Below, one piece after another: positions 36,635 through 45,147 of a stretch of DNA of 64,000 bases. The first letter of the stretch is position 1, and each line of letters begins with the position of its first letter. This stretch comes from DATFKA01 sp042095835 (GTDB lineage Bacteria; Bacteroidota; Bacteroidia; Chitinophagales; Saprospiraceae), in assembly GCA_042095835.1 (NCBI GenBank), contig JBELML010000008.1:28992-92991 (forward strand), read 5' to 3'. Position numbers and translations under genes: made by a program. The notes under the pieces are model-generated. The model saw only the letters and a program-made list of their open reading frames with translations. It was not told the DNA's origin and made no database searches.

Positions 36635-37351
36635 TTATTGGTAAATCACATCCGTTTTGGCTGTTCGGAACAAGGATTCAAAGATGAATCTTCCATCTTC
36701 GTTATGCACAATTGCTTGTACTGCTTTCTCAGGATGAGGCATTAGCGCGAATACATTCCGCTCAGCATTACAAATGCCTGCTATATGATCTACAGAACCA
36801 TTGGGATTAAATTGATCTCCAAACGCACCCAATTCACTACTGTATTTAAAGAGGATTTGATCATTTTGTTGAAGCAATTGCAGTTCGGTATCATTGATAT
36901 AATAACAGCCTGTTTGGTGAGTAATCGGTAGTTTGATCACTTCATCAGGGCTAATAGCTGCGCTAATTGGCGAGTTGCTAGTCATTGTTTTCAGATACAC
37001 ATTTTTACAAAGGAATCTGCCATTTTTATTGGCCTGAAAAACACCTGGCAAGAGCCCGGCTTCGCACAATATTTGAAATCCATTCCCGATGCCAAAGACG
37101 TATCCTCCTGCTTTTGCAAAATGCGCTATTAGATCCATAATGGGCGAAAGCTTGGCTAAAGCTCCGGGGCGTAAATAATCTGCATAAGAAAAGCCGCCGG
37201 GCAAGATGATACAGTCATTGGTACTAAAAGCATCTAATTGAGCCGTATCATGCCACAACTGCACGACATCTTGCCGAAGCACATACTTCAAAGTATTAAC
37301 CAATTGCTTGGCTCCGGTTGTGCCTGGAAATGATACTACTCCAAATTTCAT
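36635..37351 (-). CDS. PurQ-like FGAM synthase glutaminase subunit without the catalytic Cys
   Basis: A 238-residue class I glutamine amidotransferase of the PurQ type: MKFGVVSFPG, LPGGFSYADYLRPGA, NGFQILCEAGLLPG, HIAGICNAERNVFALMPHPEKAV. PurQ releases ammonia from glutamine for purine synthesis with a Cys in GxCNGFQ. Here that position is Gly89 (GIGNGFQ), encoded by GGG at 37085-37087; changing it to a Cys codon would need two substitutions, so a single base error does not explain it. His and Glu of the triad are kept in MPHPEK. The N-terminal PG(S/T)N is altered to PGTTG and the HGEG region to HQTGC. It may be an ammonia-dependent, structural or regulatory subunit. Upstream of the OmpA lipoprotein gene by 16 bp. 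Confidence 0.85.
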   Translation of the reverse strand: MKFGVVSFPGTTGAKQLVNTLKYVLRQDVVQLWHDTAQLDAFSTNDCIILPGGFSYADYLRPGALAKLSPIMDLIAHFAKAGGYVFGIGNGFQILCEAGLLPGVFQANKNGRFLCKNVYLKTMTSNSPISAAISPDEVIKLPITHQTGCYYINDTELQLLQQNDQILFKYSSELGAFGDQFNPNGSVDHIAGICNAERNVFALMPHPEKAVQAIVHNEDGRFIFESLFRTAKTDVIYQ

Positions 37352-37456
37352 GTAGCGGTATAGTTGTAGTCTAGGTAAATTAAAAATTATATCCTGTCAA
37401 TTGTGCTTGGTAATAAGTAACGATCAAAAAATACCTTTTCGATTTTGATGGAATCT

Positions 37457-37520
37457 TCCCGACCTAAAGCCGGGACAGGTTTACACCAATGCGGCGTTAA
37501 ATCCCGGATCAAGTCCGGGA
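37457..37520. repeat. Pair of REP-like hairpins with TCCCG/CGGGA stems
   Basis: Two small inverted repeats in the 258-bp gap upstream of the PurQ-like gene: TCCCG..CGGGA (37457-37475, 5-bp stem) and TCCCGGA..TCCGGGA (37502-37520, 7-bp stem, 5-base loop). Same core and loop size as at 28598. Confidence 0.6.
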
Positions 37521-37609
37521 CGCTGATGCCCTGCATCATCTACATTTTTTGCCTTGCCTTGGCATAAAATCTTCTCGATCAAAATACGAGACTTATTCTT
37601 TGTCCGTTA

Positions 37610-38590
37610 CTAAAGTAAAAAAAACGGACGGTATTGTAATAATAGTATGATCGCTAATAATACAAAGTGCAAAAGCTCTGCAATATTCTTTTTCATATCC
37701 GTAAATAGCATCCCTACGAATAGGCCCAAAAAGGGCATAATCACCAATACATTAGATTCCTGCACAGAAGATTGAAACAGGACAACCACTGCCGAAATCA
37801 GTAGCCCCCAATAAAACACGTCTATCTTTTTTTGTACTTGCATGGTCTTTTTCCCAACTATTCTAAAACGCGACGCTACTACAAAGAGCACCAACACAGC
37901 CAACAAGCTTAAGTGTATAAAGGTAAAATCATTCCCCTGCCTCAAATCAATTATACTGAAGGCATCAATGAATTGAACCTGAATAAAAGTTGATAAATCA
38001 TTCTGCCAAAAATAATAGGTCCCCGTCAATAAAAACACGGTAATGGCACCAGTAATCACCAAGATTCTTTCTTTAAATTTGAACCCTCGCAACAAGTTCA
38101 GACCTGCAAATATCCAGATTAAGAAAATCAAATAGGCTGGACAAAATAAAGCAGCTACGCCAATGAAAAATCCTGCATTAAAAATCGAAGTACTGCTCCC
38201 CGCGACACGGTAGGTAATCAATACCTGGTTAATGGCTAGTAATAAAAAGATATTCGAGAAATAGGTCGGCGAAAGATGAAGATAAGGGACGGTCAAACTA
38301 GAAAACAAGATCAGAAATACACCCGAGAACAGGGTCCCCTCCTTGCTAAGTTTATGATTCAGGTCCATAAATATGAGAATCAGTGCCTGAAAGAAAAGTA
38401 GCACCAATAACAAAATCTGATTATTTAAGCCTTTGTAGCCAATAACTTCATATATCCATGCTGCTGCAACGCCATAGGAACTAGGCTCCCAGTTATCTTC
38501 AATAACAAAAGGCGCAAAATGTAGTAGTGCGATGTAGAATACTAGTAAAAAACTAGTAGCGATCTGATTGGTTTTGAATAATGCTAACAC
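37610..38590 (-). CDS. DUF6427-like polytopic membrane protein
   Basis: A 326-residue integral membrane protein with roughly nine or ten hydrophobic segments and short loops. It opens with MLALFKTNQIATSFLLVFY and shows N-terminal LHFAPFVIEDN and later AALFCPAYLIFLIWIFAGL, a layout like the DUF6427 family of Bacteroidota. The final assignment is tentative because it rests on recalled resemblance. No catalytic residues are evident. It follows the HD phosphohydrolase gene by 67 bp on the same strand. Confidence 0.7.
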   Translation of the reverse strand: MLALFKTNQIATSFLLVFYIALLHFAPFVIEDNWEPSSYGVAAAWIYEVIGYKGLNNQILLLVLLFFQALILIFMDLNHKLSKEGTLFSGVFLILFSSLTVPYLHLSPTYFSNIFLLLAINQVLITYRVAGSSTSIFNAGFFIGVAALFCPAYLIFLIWIFAGLNLLRGFKFKERILVITGAITVFLLTGTYYFWQNDLSTFIQVQFIDAFSIIDLRQGNDFTFIHLSLLAVLVLFVVASRFRIVGKKTMQVQKKIDVFYWGLLISAVVVLFQSSVQESNVLVIMPFLGLFVGMLFTDMKKNIAELLHFVLLAIILLLQYRPFFLL

Positions 38591-38657
38591 CTCTTTGTTT
38601 TCCTCTTGTTGGCTTGCACAATAATACTGTTAGTTTTTTGATAATAAAAACGTAGGC

Positions 38658-39875
38658 TCAGATCGCTTTAGGATGACACAGGAAAAACTTCCTCGTCTGC
38701 TTCGCTTGTATATCATATTCGCTATTCATTGACAGTGGCAATGCGCGGCCATTTTTATATAAAATTTTAATTTCATCCTTGGAGGTCTGATAGGCACTGT
38801 TGGTCTCCGAACCTCGAATCAGGAGATAGTCTAGCTCCTTTCCATCCTGTGGCTCCCACCAAGCCTTGAGTCGTGCAAGCACTTGTCCAACCTCCTCTTC
38901 AGAGAATGGTATATCCTTAAATCGCAAGCGAAATAAACGTCGATTCACCAAACTACTTGCGAGATAAGACAATAATCGATCAGGGTGCTTCATCCAGGCT
39001 TTGATGGAAAAAGAAATATCGTGATCGTCTAAAACCGAGAATTGTGCTAGCAACTCCTTTCGGTGTTGGTCTATATTGTCGCTATTCACTTGTAGTCGAA
39101 TGAAATAATCTAGCGATTGCGGCATAAAGACCTTTTCGCCAGCTAAAATCAGCTGCTTGGCTCGTTTCACCGTTTGGATCATCATCTGCTCAGCAGAAAG
39201 TACCGTTTTATGGAGATAGACTTGCCAGTACATAAACCGGCGAGCCATTAGAAACTTCTCTACCGAATAGATTCCCTTCTGCTCTACAACTAGCTCTCCA
39301 TCATGCACCGCTAGCATTTTGATAATCCGATCATAACCAATCACTCCTTCGTAAACACCAGTAAAGAAACTATCTCTATTCAGGTAGTCCATACGATCCA
39401 TGTCCAACTGACTGGAGACCAACTGGTGTAAAAACTTTTTCTTGTATTGATTTTTAAATACCTGGATAGCCAAACCCAAGGCGCCATCGAATTCCTCATT
39501 AAGCTGCTCCATGAACAGTAAGGAAACGCGCTCATGTGCTACGTTGATCAAGGTATTTTCTAGCGTATGAGAAAACGGGCCATGACCTATATCGTGTAGT
39601 AAAATCGCAATATATACGGCGGTAGCTTCCTCTTCGGTGACCTCTACACCTTTGCTGCGTAGCGTATCAATGGCTTGAATCATCAAGTGCAGAGCGCCTA
39701 AGGCATGATGAAAGCGCGTGTGTAAAGCACCTGGGTACACATAATGCGTCAGGCTGACTTGCTTAATTCTCCTAAGCCGCTGAAAGTACGGATGCTCGAT
39801 TAGGTCAAATAGAATCCCATAAGGGATGCTGACAAAACCGTAAACTGGATCGTTGAAAATTTTCTTTTTCGTCAT
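38658..39875 (-). CDS. HD-domain phosphohydrolase
   Basis: A 405-residue cytosolic HD-superfamily protein. The ATG at 39875 begins MTKKKIFNDPVYGFVSIPYG, the family-typical start; the longer reading adds 29 unrelated residues. Metal-binding motifs are H...HD...D: LHTRFHHALGALHL, AILLHDIGHGPFSHTLE and SSQLDMDRMDYLNRDSFF. These proteins resemble dGTPases and SAMHD1 but their substrates in Bacteroidota are not established. Divergent from porX with about 250 bp between, in which the porX-side octamer array lies. Confidence 0.9.
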   Translation of the reverse strand: MTKKKIFNDPVYGFVSIPYGILFDLIEHPYFQRLRRIKQVSLTHYVYPGALHTRFHHALGALHLMIQAIDTLRSKGVEVTEEEATAVYIAILLHDIGHGPFSHTLENTLINVAHERVSLLFMEQLNEEFDGALGLAIQVFKNQYKKKFLHQLVSSQLDMDRMDYLNRDSFFTGVYEGVIGYDRIIKMLAVHDGELVVEQKGIYSVEKFLMARRFMYWQVYLHKTVLSAEQMMIQTVKRAKQLILAGEKVFMPQSLDYFIRLQVNSDNIDQHRKELLAQFSVLDDHDISFSIKAWMKHPDRLLSYLASSLVNRRLFRLRFKDIPFSEEEVGQVLARLKAWWEPQDGKELDYLLIRGSETNSAYQTSKDEIKILYKNGRALPLSMNSEYDIQAKQTRKFFLCHPKAI

Positions 39876-40090
39876 ATTACTATGAGGGCTGCTTTGGAAT
39901 ATCTGCCTATTTTTTGAATAAAAGCCTAGCTGTTGTACGCAAAGCTTAAAAACTATTGGCACCTAGACAATATTTCCCCAACAAATATGATTACATTTCC
40001 GAAAGATATGGGAGCGCTGGACTTCTTGTGTTTAAAGTATGCCAGGGCTCCAAAGAATTTAATGGGCCAGTTTCTCAATCTATACGGACT

Positions 40091-40122
40091 CATTAATTCA
40101 TTAACTCATTAACTCATTGAAC
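40091..40122 (+). repeat. Four CATTnnnn octamers upstream of the porX start codon
   Basis: CATTAATT, CATTAACT, CATTAACT and CATTGAAC, consecutive and in phase, ending five bases before the ATG at 40128. Same unit start and length as the array upstream of hemW. Confidence 0.85.
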
Positions 40123-40127
40123 TACGC

Positions 40128-41678
40128 ATGGAGCAAATCACCATCCTTTGGGCCGACGATGAAATTGATTTACTAAAACCGCAATTACTTTTTTTAGAAA
40201 AGAAAGGATATCAGTTAGTAACCGTTACTAACGGTTATGATGCCATCGATGAGGTAACCGAAAATAAAGAAATCGATATTGTTTTTCTTGATGAAAGTAT
40301 GCCTGGCCTCACAGGATTAGAAGCATTGCCAAAAATCAAGGAAATACGACCTAGCTTGCCGGTAATCATGATTACCAAAAATGAAGCGGAGAATGTAATG
40401 GAAGAAGCGCTGGGTGCTCAAATATCAGACTACCTCATCAAACCCGTGAATCCCAATCAAATTTTACTCTCCCTGAAAAAGCAAACCGAAAATCAACGCC
40501 TGGTACGGGAGCGTGTCGCTTTTGATTACCAAAAAGAGTTTCGTCAAATCTTGATGGAGATCAATAGTGGTTTGGACCATAAGGAGTGGGTAGATATTTA
40601 TAAAAAAATAATCAGCTGGGAAATTAAAATTGACTCCAATTCCGTAGAGATGGGAGATATTCTTGCTATGCAAAAGCAGGAAGCCAACAACGAATTCTCC
40701 AAGTATGTAGTCAAAAATTACGTCGACTGGGTAAATAGTGAAGATGGTCCTACTTTCTCTAGTAACCTGCTTCGTTCAAAGGTATTCCCGCTGGTGAATA
40801 AGGATAAGCCCACGGTTTTCCTATTGCTAGACAATCTGCGCTACGATCAATGGAAGATGATTCAACCTACTTTCAGTGAATTTTATCGTGTGCAATCAGA
40901 GGATCATTTCTACAGCATTTTACCTACAGCCACTCAATACAGTCGGAATGCGATTTTCTCAGGAATGATGCCCGGACAAATTGCCAAACGTTTTCCAGAT
41001 TGGTGGCGCAACGACAATCAAGAAGGTGGCAAGAATCTATTCGAGCACGAGTTATTAAAGGAGCTCATCAAAAGAACCTTCCGCTGGGATGTCAAATTTG
41101 ATTATCATAAAATCACCAACGTCAGTCAAGCGAAAATACTGCACGACAATATCCAGAACAACTTGAATAATGACTTCACGGTCATCGTTTACAATTTCAT
41201 CGATATGCTCTCGCATGCTCGTACAGAGATGGAAGTGCTTAAGGAGTTGGCAAGTGATGAGAAAGCCTATCGTTCTTTAACCCGTTCTTGGTTTAGGAAC
41301 TCTCCACTTTGGTCTGCTTTACAAAAGCTGGCAGAACACGATATCAACTTAGTAGTCTCCACTGACCACGGTACTATCCGAGTCAACCAGCCTTCAAAGG
41401 TAATTGGAGATAGAGAAACGACTACCAACTTACGGTACAAAGTAGGGCGCAATCTACAATACCAAAGAAAAGATGTATTGGAAGTAAGGGATCCAGCCAA
41501 AGCGGGCTTGCCAAGACCAAATGTCAGCTCAACCTTTATTTTTGCAAAGGAGGATATTTTCTTCTTATACCCCAACAACTACAACTACTACAATAACTAC
41601 TATAAGAACACCTTTCAGCATGGCGGTATTTCTCTGGAAGAGATGATATGTCCTGTGATAACGATGAGTTCAAAATAA
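40128..41678 (+). CDS. porX: PorX-type T9SS response regulator with PglZ domain
   Basis: A 516-residue protein: receiver domain (1-120), helical linker (~120-205) and a PglZ/alkaline-phosphatase-fold domain (~205-516). The receiver keeps D10/D11, phospho-acceptor D55 (VFLDESMPG) and Lys in SDYLIKP. The effector domain has metal and nucleophile motifs FLLLDNLRYDQW, PTATQYSRNAIFSG, DMLSHARTE and STDHGT. This combination is PorX, which in Porphyromonas and flavobacteria works with PorY and SigP to control T9SS genes and can cleave oligonucleotides. The T9SS cargo proteins elsewhere in this window fit that role. No porY is adjacent. The start lies five bases after an octamer array. Confidence 0.93.
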   Translation: MEQITILWADDEIDLLKPQLLFLEKKGYQLVTVTNGYDAIDEVTENKEIDIVFLDESMPGLTGLEALPKIKEIRPSLPVIMITKNEAENVMEEALGAQISDYLIKPVNPNQILLSLKKQTENQRLVRERVAFDYQKEFRQILMEINSGLDHKEWVDIYKKIISWEIKIDSNSVEMGDILAMQKQEANNEFSKYVVKNYVDWVNSEDGPTFSSNLLRSKVFPLVNKDKPTVFLLLDNLRYDQWKMIQPTFSEFYRVQSEDHFYSILPTATQYSRNAIFSGMMPGQIAKRFPDWWRNDNQEGGKNLFEHELLKELIKRTFRWDVKFDYHKITNVSQAKILHDNIQNNLNNDFTVIVYNFIDMLSHARTEMEVLKELASDEKAYRSLTRSWFRNSPLWSALQKLAEHDINLVVSTDHGTIRVNQPSKVIGDRETTTNLRYKVGRNLQYQRKDVLEVRDPAKAGLPRPNVSSTFIFAKEDIFFLYPNNYNYYNNYYKNTFQHGGISLEEMICPVITMSSK

Positions 41679-41737
41679 GTAGAACATAACTAAAGTGATG
41701 AGTCTTGCCGAATTTCTCGGGATGGCTCATCTCTTTA

Positions 41738-42184
41738 TTATTTGACCAGCCGTTCGCGAACCTCAGGATGCTTTTCCCAAAACCCATCCAAGCGAAAGGT
41801 GTTGGCAATAAAACTCAATTTCTTTCCAAAGGTGCCTTTATCCTTGAGTACCAGTGTACCTACTTTCAAGAAACCAAAACGACTGATTTCTAAAGATTCA
41901 AAATTATCCATTGGATATTTAATGTGCTTAAAATAGTTGGTCACATAGATACTATCCGGACTGATCTCTACCCGTACCAATCGCATCAAAGTAAAAAGGA
42001 ACATGAGTAAGCCTGACAAATAGAAGAGAACCACTCCTATACGAAAGTAAGAAGCTGGAATATTCCCTACGTATTTAAACTTGAAAAATAAGCTAGCAAT
42101 CGTAAAGCCTCCAAAAAACACAATCCAAAAGATAGGTACAAAAAACTTTAAAAATAAAGTTCCGTTACTCGAAATTCTCTCCAT
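41738..42184 (-). CDS. Membrane protein with a PH-like domain
   Basis: A 148-residue protein with two transmembrane segments (about residues 12-32 and 46-66) followed by a short bacterial PH-like beta domain (VEISPDSIYVTNYFKHIKYPMDNFESLEI...). Function unknown. It is immediately downstream of tatC (9 bp), very probably cotranscribed, and convergent with porX. A role in membrane or export homeostasis is a neighbourhood guess. Confidence 0.78.
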   Translation of the reverse strand: MERISSNGTLFLKFFVPIFWIVFFGGFTIASLFFKFKYVGNIPASYFRIGVVLFYLSGLLMFLFTLMRLVRVEISPDSIYVTNYFKHIKYPMDNFESLEISRFGFLKVGTLVLKDKGTFGKKLSFIANTFRLDGFWEKHPEVRERLVK

Positions 42185-42193
42185 GATATTTAC

Positions 42194-43054
42194 TTATTTC
42201 CCTGCTTTCCATTTAGCCTCTTCTTTTTTAACCACTCTGGCCGATACAAAGATGCTCAACTCATATAGAATAAATAATGGGATACCAATCAAAAACTGCG
42301 TAACTACATCAGGCGGTGTTATGACCGCAGATAGTACCAATACTCCTACAATCGCATGGCGACGGTAAGTACGCATGATCGTAGGCGTAACCAAACCAAC
42401 TTTAGAAAGAAAGTATACGACAATGGGCAGTTCAAATATTAGTCCCGCAGGTGCTGTGAACATCACCATATAAGTAATAAAAGAGGACAAGGTCGGTGCA
42501 TTCACAACTCCCGGTATGGTGTAGCCTCCTAAGAAATTGATGGCAAAAGGAGAGATCACAAAATACCCAAATAGCACACCCATCATAAAGAGCAGTGAAC
42601 AGATAAATACAATGCCTCTAGTCGCCGATTGCTCATTCCTATATAGACCAGGGCGGACAAAAGTCCACACCTCATAGAAGACATAAGGAAAAGCAATAAA
42701 AAATCCAGCTATGAAAGAAACTTTTATACTCACAATAAAAGTTTCTCCAAAATTCACGGCCTGTTGTTGAAACTCTGGAGGAGTAAAACACATGGCCTCC
42801 CCTAAACCTAGGTTTTCTGAAAGACTACAAAAAAACTGATAGGAAATGAAGTTCGCATGAGTCGGACCAAAAAGAATCGTTTCAAAAAACCAGTCGTGAA
42901 AGATATAAACAATAATACCCACCGAAAGGATAGCTATTAAAGATCGGATGATATGCCACCGAAGCTCCTCTAAGTGATCGATGAAGGACATCTCCTTTCC
43001 CTCCAAACTTTGCTCTTTATCTAACGCGTCTACGTCCATTTGATCCAAAGGCAT
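42194..43054 (-). CDS. tatC: Twin-arginine translocase subunit TatC
   Basis: A 286-residue inner-membrane protein with six transmembrane segments, the substrate-recognition core of the Tat system for folded proteins. Key features: MSFIDHLEELRWHIIRS at the N-terminus, including the conserved HLEELR; PYVFYEVWTFVRPGLYRNE; FGYFVISPFAINFL; and LIFELPIVVYFLSKVG. An insertion of ~30 residues between the first two segments (FCSLSENLGLGEAMCFTPP) is larger than in E. coli and seems typical of Bacteroidota. TatA is not in the window. Transcription probably starts from the promoter at 43098-43128. Confidence 0.95.
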   Translation of the reverse strand: MPLDQMDVDALDKEQSLEGKEMSFIDHLEELRWHIIRSLIAILSVGIIVYIFHDWFFETILFGPTHANFISYQFFCSLSENLGLGEAMCFTPPEFQQQAVNFGETFIVSIKVSFIAGFFIAFPYVFYEVWTFVRPGLYRNEQSATRGIVFICSLLFMMGVLFGYFVISPFAINFLGGYTIPGVVNAPTLSSFITYMVMFTAPAGLIFELPIVVYFLSKVGLVTPTIMRTYRRHAIVGVLVLSAVITPPDVVTQFLIGIPLFILYELSIFVSARVVKKEEAKWKAGK

Positions 43055-43097
43055 ATTCTACTGATTTTTATTCTTTGACAAATCCTTTCGATTTTGA

Positions 43098-43128
43098 CAA
43101 AATTAAACACTAATATCTCAGGAAGCAA
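43098..43128 (-). promoter_or_regulatory. Promoter of tatC (TTG-N20-TAATTTTG)
   Basis: On the minus strand, TTG at 43128-43126, a 20-nt spacer, and TAATTTTG at 43105-43098, both matching the Bacteroidetes primary sigma consensus exactly. The -7 box is 43 bp before the ATG of tatC. Confidence 0.7.
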
Positions 43129-43506
43129 ATATAAACTATAGGGATATGTAGTTGAGAAGAGGTTGTGACAAAGGGATGTAGGAATATCGGAGTGCAGTGA
43201 GCTGAACTTGGAGTGTCTACCAGAGCAGAGTGGAGACAGGATCTTGTCTGAGGTACTTTTTAATGTCCTAGCCAAAAGAACATTTGATATAGTTTATCGA
43301 AGCGAAGCTTACGTTGGTCGAATAATTGGAGAGCTAGCAGAATCATAAAGACATTTTAGCGTCAAGATGCAGAGTATATTATCTATTGAGGCCGGTGGCA
43401 TTAAAAAAATTAGTTTACTTTTGCGGACTTGATAAAAAAAATCTCTTGAGATAACGAAGCGCGTAGCGCGTTTTGACCCTGATTCAAGAGCATGACATAA
43501 AAAATA
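43129..43506. other. Intergenic region between tatC and the antiporter
   Basis: No gene seen. Toward the right end is a candidate -7 box (TACTTTTG, 43416-43423) for the antiporter without a TTG at the right distance, and a 7-bp inverted repeat (CTCTTGA 43443-43449 / TCAAGAG 43484-43490) enclosing a GCGCG direct repeat in the presumed leader. Confidence 0.55.
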
Positions 43507-44436
43507 ATGGATTTAATCTTGAATATTGGACTATTTGTCCTGAGCCTTCTGGTGCTCTTAAAAGCATCAGATTGGTTTATAGATTCAGCAGAACGAATAG
43601 GATTGTCCTTAGGCATTTCTCCTTTCATTGTGGGAGTCACCATTGTTGCCTTTGGTACATCTCTGCCTGAACTAGCCGCATCTATCGCCGCGGTTTACGG
43701 GGGCAAATCCGAGCTAGTGATTAGTAATGTAGTGGGCTCCAACATCACCAATATTGCACTGGTTCTAGGTTTGACAGCTGTCGCCGTCAAAAAAATTGAC
43801 TTAGAATACAATATCTGGCATATCGATATGCCCTACTTATGGGGCTCTGCATTTATGCTATTCTTGGTACTTTTAGACGGGCATTTATCCGTAGCAGAAG
43901 CCATTTTACTACTTTTAGGTATTGTCATGTTCTTGGCCTACACAATGGCCTCAACTAGCGAAAAATCGGATGACCTCCCCAAAACCAATTGGCGAGACTT
44001 TGCTTTTTTGTTGCTTGGAGGTGCATTGGTCGCATTAGGCGCAAAATACATGATCGTCTCCATCGAGGAGCTTTCTTCGCAAGCTGGAATTGATCCCGAA
44101 ATCATTGGACTTTTTGCCGTCGCTTTAGGTACATCACTCCCAGAGATCGTAGTAAGTTTAAACGCAGGTAGAAAAGGAAAGGCATCCATCGCCGTAGGGA
44201 ATGTTTTAGGTTCTAACATTTTCAACACCTATGTAGTGATGGGTATCCCACGTCTAATAGGTGATCTTGAAATTCCTCAGAAAATTTTAGATTTTGATAT
44301 TATCATGATGCTGGTCATGTCTATCATGTTTGGCGTTATTGTGAATAATAAAAAAGTGACCCGCTGGGAAGGCTTTGTGCTACTGTTATTCTATGCGCTG
44401 TTCCTGGTAGAGATTTTTAAGTCTTTCTTGGAGTGA
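43507..44436 (+). CDS. Calcium/sodium antiporter (CaCA family, YrbG-like)
   Basis: A 309-residue inner-membrane exchanger with about ten transmembrane segments. The two inverted alpha-repeats of the CaCA superfamily are plain: FGTSLPELAASIAA with GSNITNIALVLG in the first half, and LGTSLPEIVVSLNAG with GSNIFNTYVVMG in the second; the Glu in each GTSLPE is the ion ligand. It would export Ca2+ in exchange for Na+ (or H+). Single gene; octamer and heptamer arrays follow it. Confidence 0.93.
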   Translation: MDLILNIGLFVLSLLVLLKASDWFIDSAERIGLSLGISPFIVGVTIVAFGTSLPELAASIAAVYGGKSELVISNVVGSNITNIALVLGLTAVAVKKIDLEYNIWHIDMPYLWGSAFMLFLVLLDGHLSVAEAILLLLGIVMFLAYTMASTSEKSDDLPKTNWRDFAFLLLGGALVALGAKYMIVSIEELSSQAGIDPEIIGLFAVALGTSLPEIVVSLNAGRKGKASIAVGNVLGSNIFNTYVVMGIPRLIGDLEIPQKILDFDIIMMLVMSIMFGVIVNNKKVTRWEGFVLLLFYALFLVEIFKSFLE

Positions 44437-44440
44437 TGTT

Positions 44441-44505
44441 ATGGAGACTGGGGATGGGGAGACTGGGGGACTTGGAGACCGAGAGACTGGGGGAGTGGGA
44501 GTTCT
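44441..44505 (+). repeat. Second octamer array of the TGGnGACn family
   Basis: Degenerate units TGGAGACT, GGGGGACT, TGGAGACC, GAGAGACT and GGGGGAGT directly downstream of the antiporter stop. Same unit as the array at 23418, 21 kb away. Confidence 0.8.
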
Positions 44506-44622
44506 GGTGTAGAAGGTTTAGCTGTTTAGGGAGATAGGAGGGGCAATCGGATTATCGGGTTTTTGTTTAGATTTAGGAAGCAGGCTGACCTACTCTTACG
44601 TCTATATGGAAATGATTTTGTG

Positions 44623-44650
44623 TACATAGCACATGGCACATAATACATAG
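44623..44650 (+). repeat. Heptamer array CACATAn, four copies
   Basis: TACATAG, CACATGG, CACATAA and TACATAG in direct succession, 51 bp before ybaB. CACATAA is the reverse complement of the TTATGTG unit repeated at 57348. Confidence 0.75.
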
Positions 44651-44701
44651 ATTAAAGACTTCATTGTATCCTTATTATTTTTAGGATTTAAAATATATTT
44701 C

Positions 44702-45007
44702 ATGTTTGGAAACATAGAGGAAATGCAATCCCAAATGCGGGAATCTTTGAAAGCTATCACAGTCGAAACTCAAGCAGGTGGTGGTGTCATTAAGCTAGAA
44801 GGCAATGCAGCTAGAGAGCTTACCAATATCAAGATCGATCCTGACTTTCTCAAAGAAGCGGAAACTGAAGAAGTCGAAGATTTGCTATTGGTGGCTTTTA
44901 ATGAGCTCATCACCAAAGCTACTGAAGCGGAGGCTACTCAATCTCAAGAAATGCTCAAAAATATAATGCCTCCTGGCATGGGTGGTTTATCCAATCTATT
45001 TGGTTAA
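44702..45007 (+). CDS. YbaB/EbfC family nucleoid-associated protein
   Basis: A 101-residue small DNA-binding protein. It shows the family pattern: N-terminal helix with MQSQM, the GGGVIKLEGNAARELTNIKIDPD beta core (written across residues ~26-49), a C-terminal helix with LLLVAFNELITKA, and the Gly/Met-rich tail MPPGMGGLSNLFG. YbaB dimers bind DNA without strong sequence preference. It is usually beside dnaX or recR; neither is present here. Confidence 0.9.
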   Translation: MFGNIEEMQSQMRESLKAITVETQAGGGVIKLEGNAARELTNIKIDPDFLKEAETEEVEDLLLVAFNELITKATEAEATQSQEMLKNIMPPGMGGLSNLFG

Positions 45008-45054
45008 TCGCGGGTTGATTTACTAAGACTGAAATCTTCCTGAAAGTTGATACA

Positions 45055-45062
45055 TAATTTTG
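45055..45062 (+). promoter_or_regulatory. Candidate -7 box before the LamG/T9SS gene
   Basis: TAATTTTG, an exact match to TAnnTTTG, 86 bp before the first ATG of the gene at 45148. No TTG at the standard distance. Confidence 0.35.
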
Positions 45063-45147
45063 TGCCAAGCCCAACGTTTACATAGCAGTTGGGTAAGTCG
45101 ATTATTCAACCCTACAGCTTTTCGCCGTATAATTCACTTGGAAAATA

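Noticed and set aside
37064..37066. Cys96 of the PurQ-like protein as replacement nucleophile
   Set aside because: It lies seven residues after the nucleophile elbow on the following helix and would not reach the active site in the known fold; kept only as a remote option.
40128..41678. PglZ domain as part of a BREX or Pgl phage-defence locus
   Set aside because: The N-terminal receiver domain and absence of BrxA/B/C, PglX or BrxL neighbours identify PorX instead.
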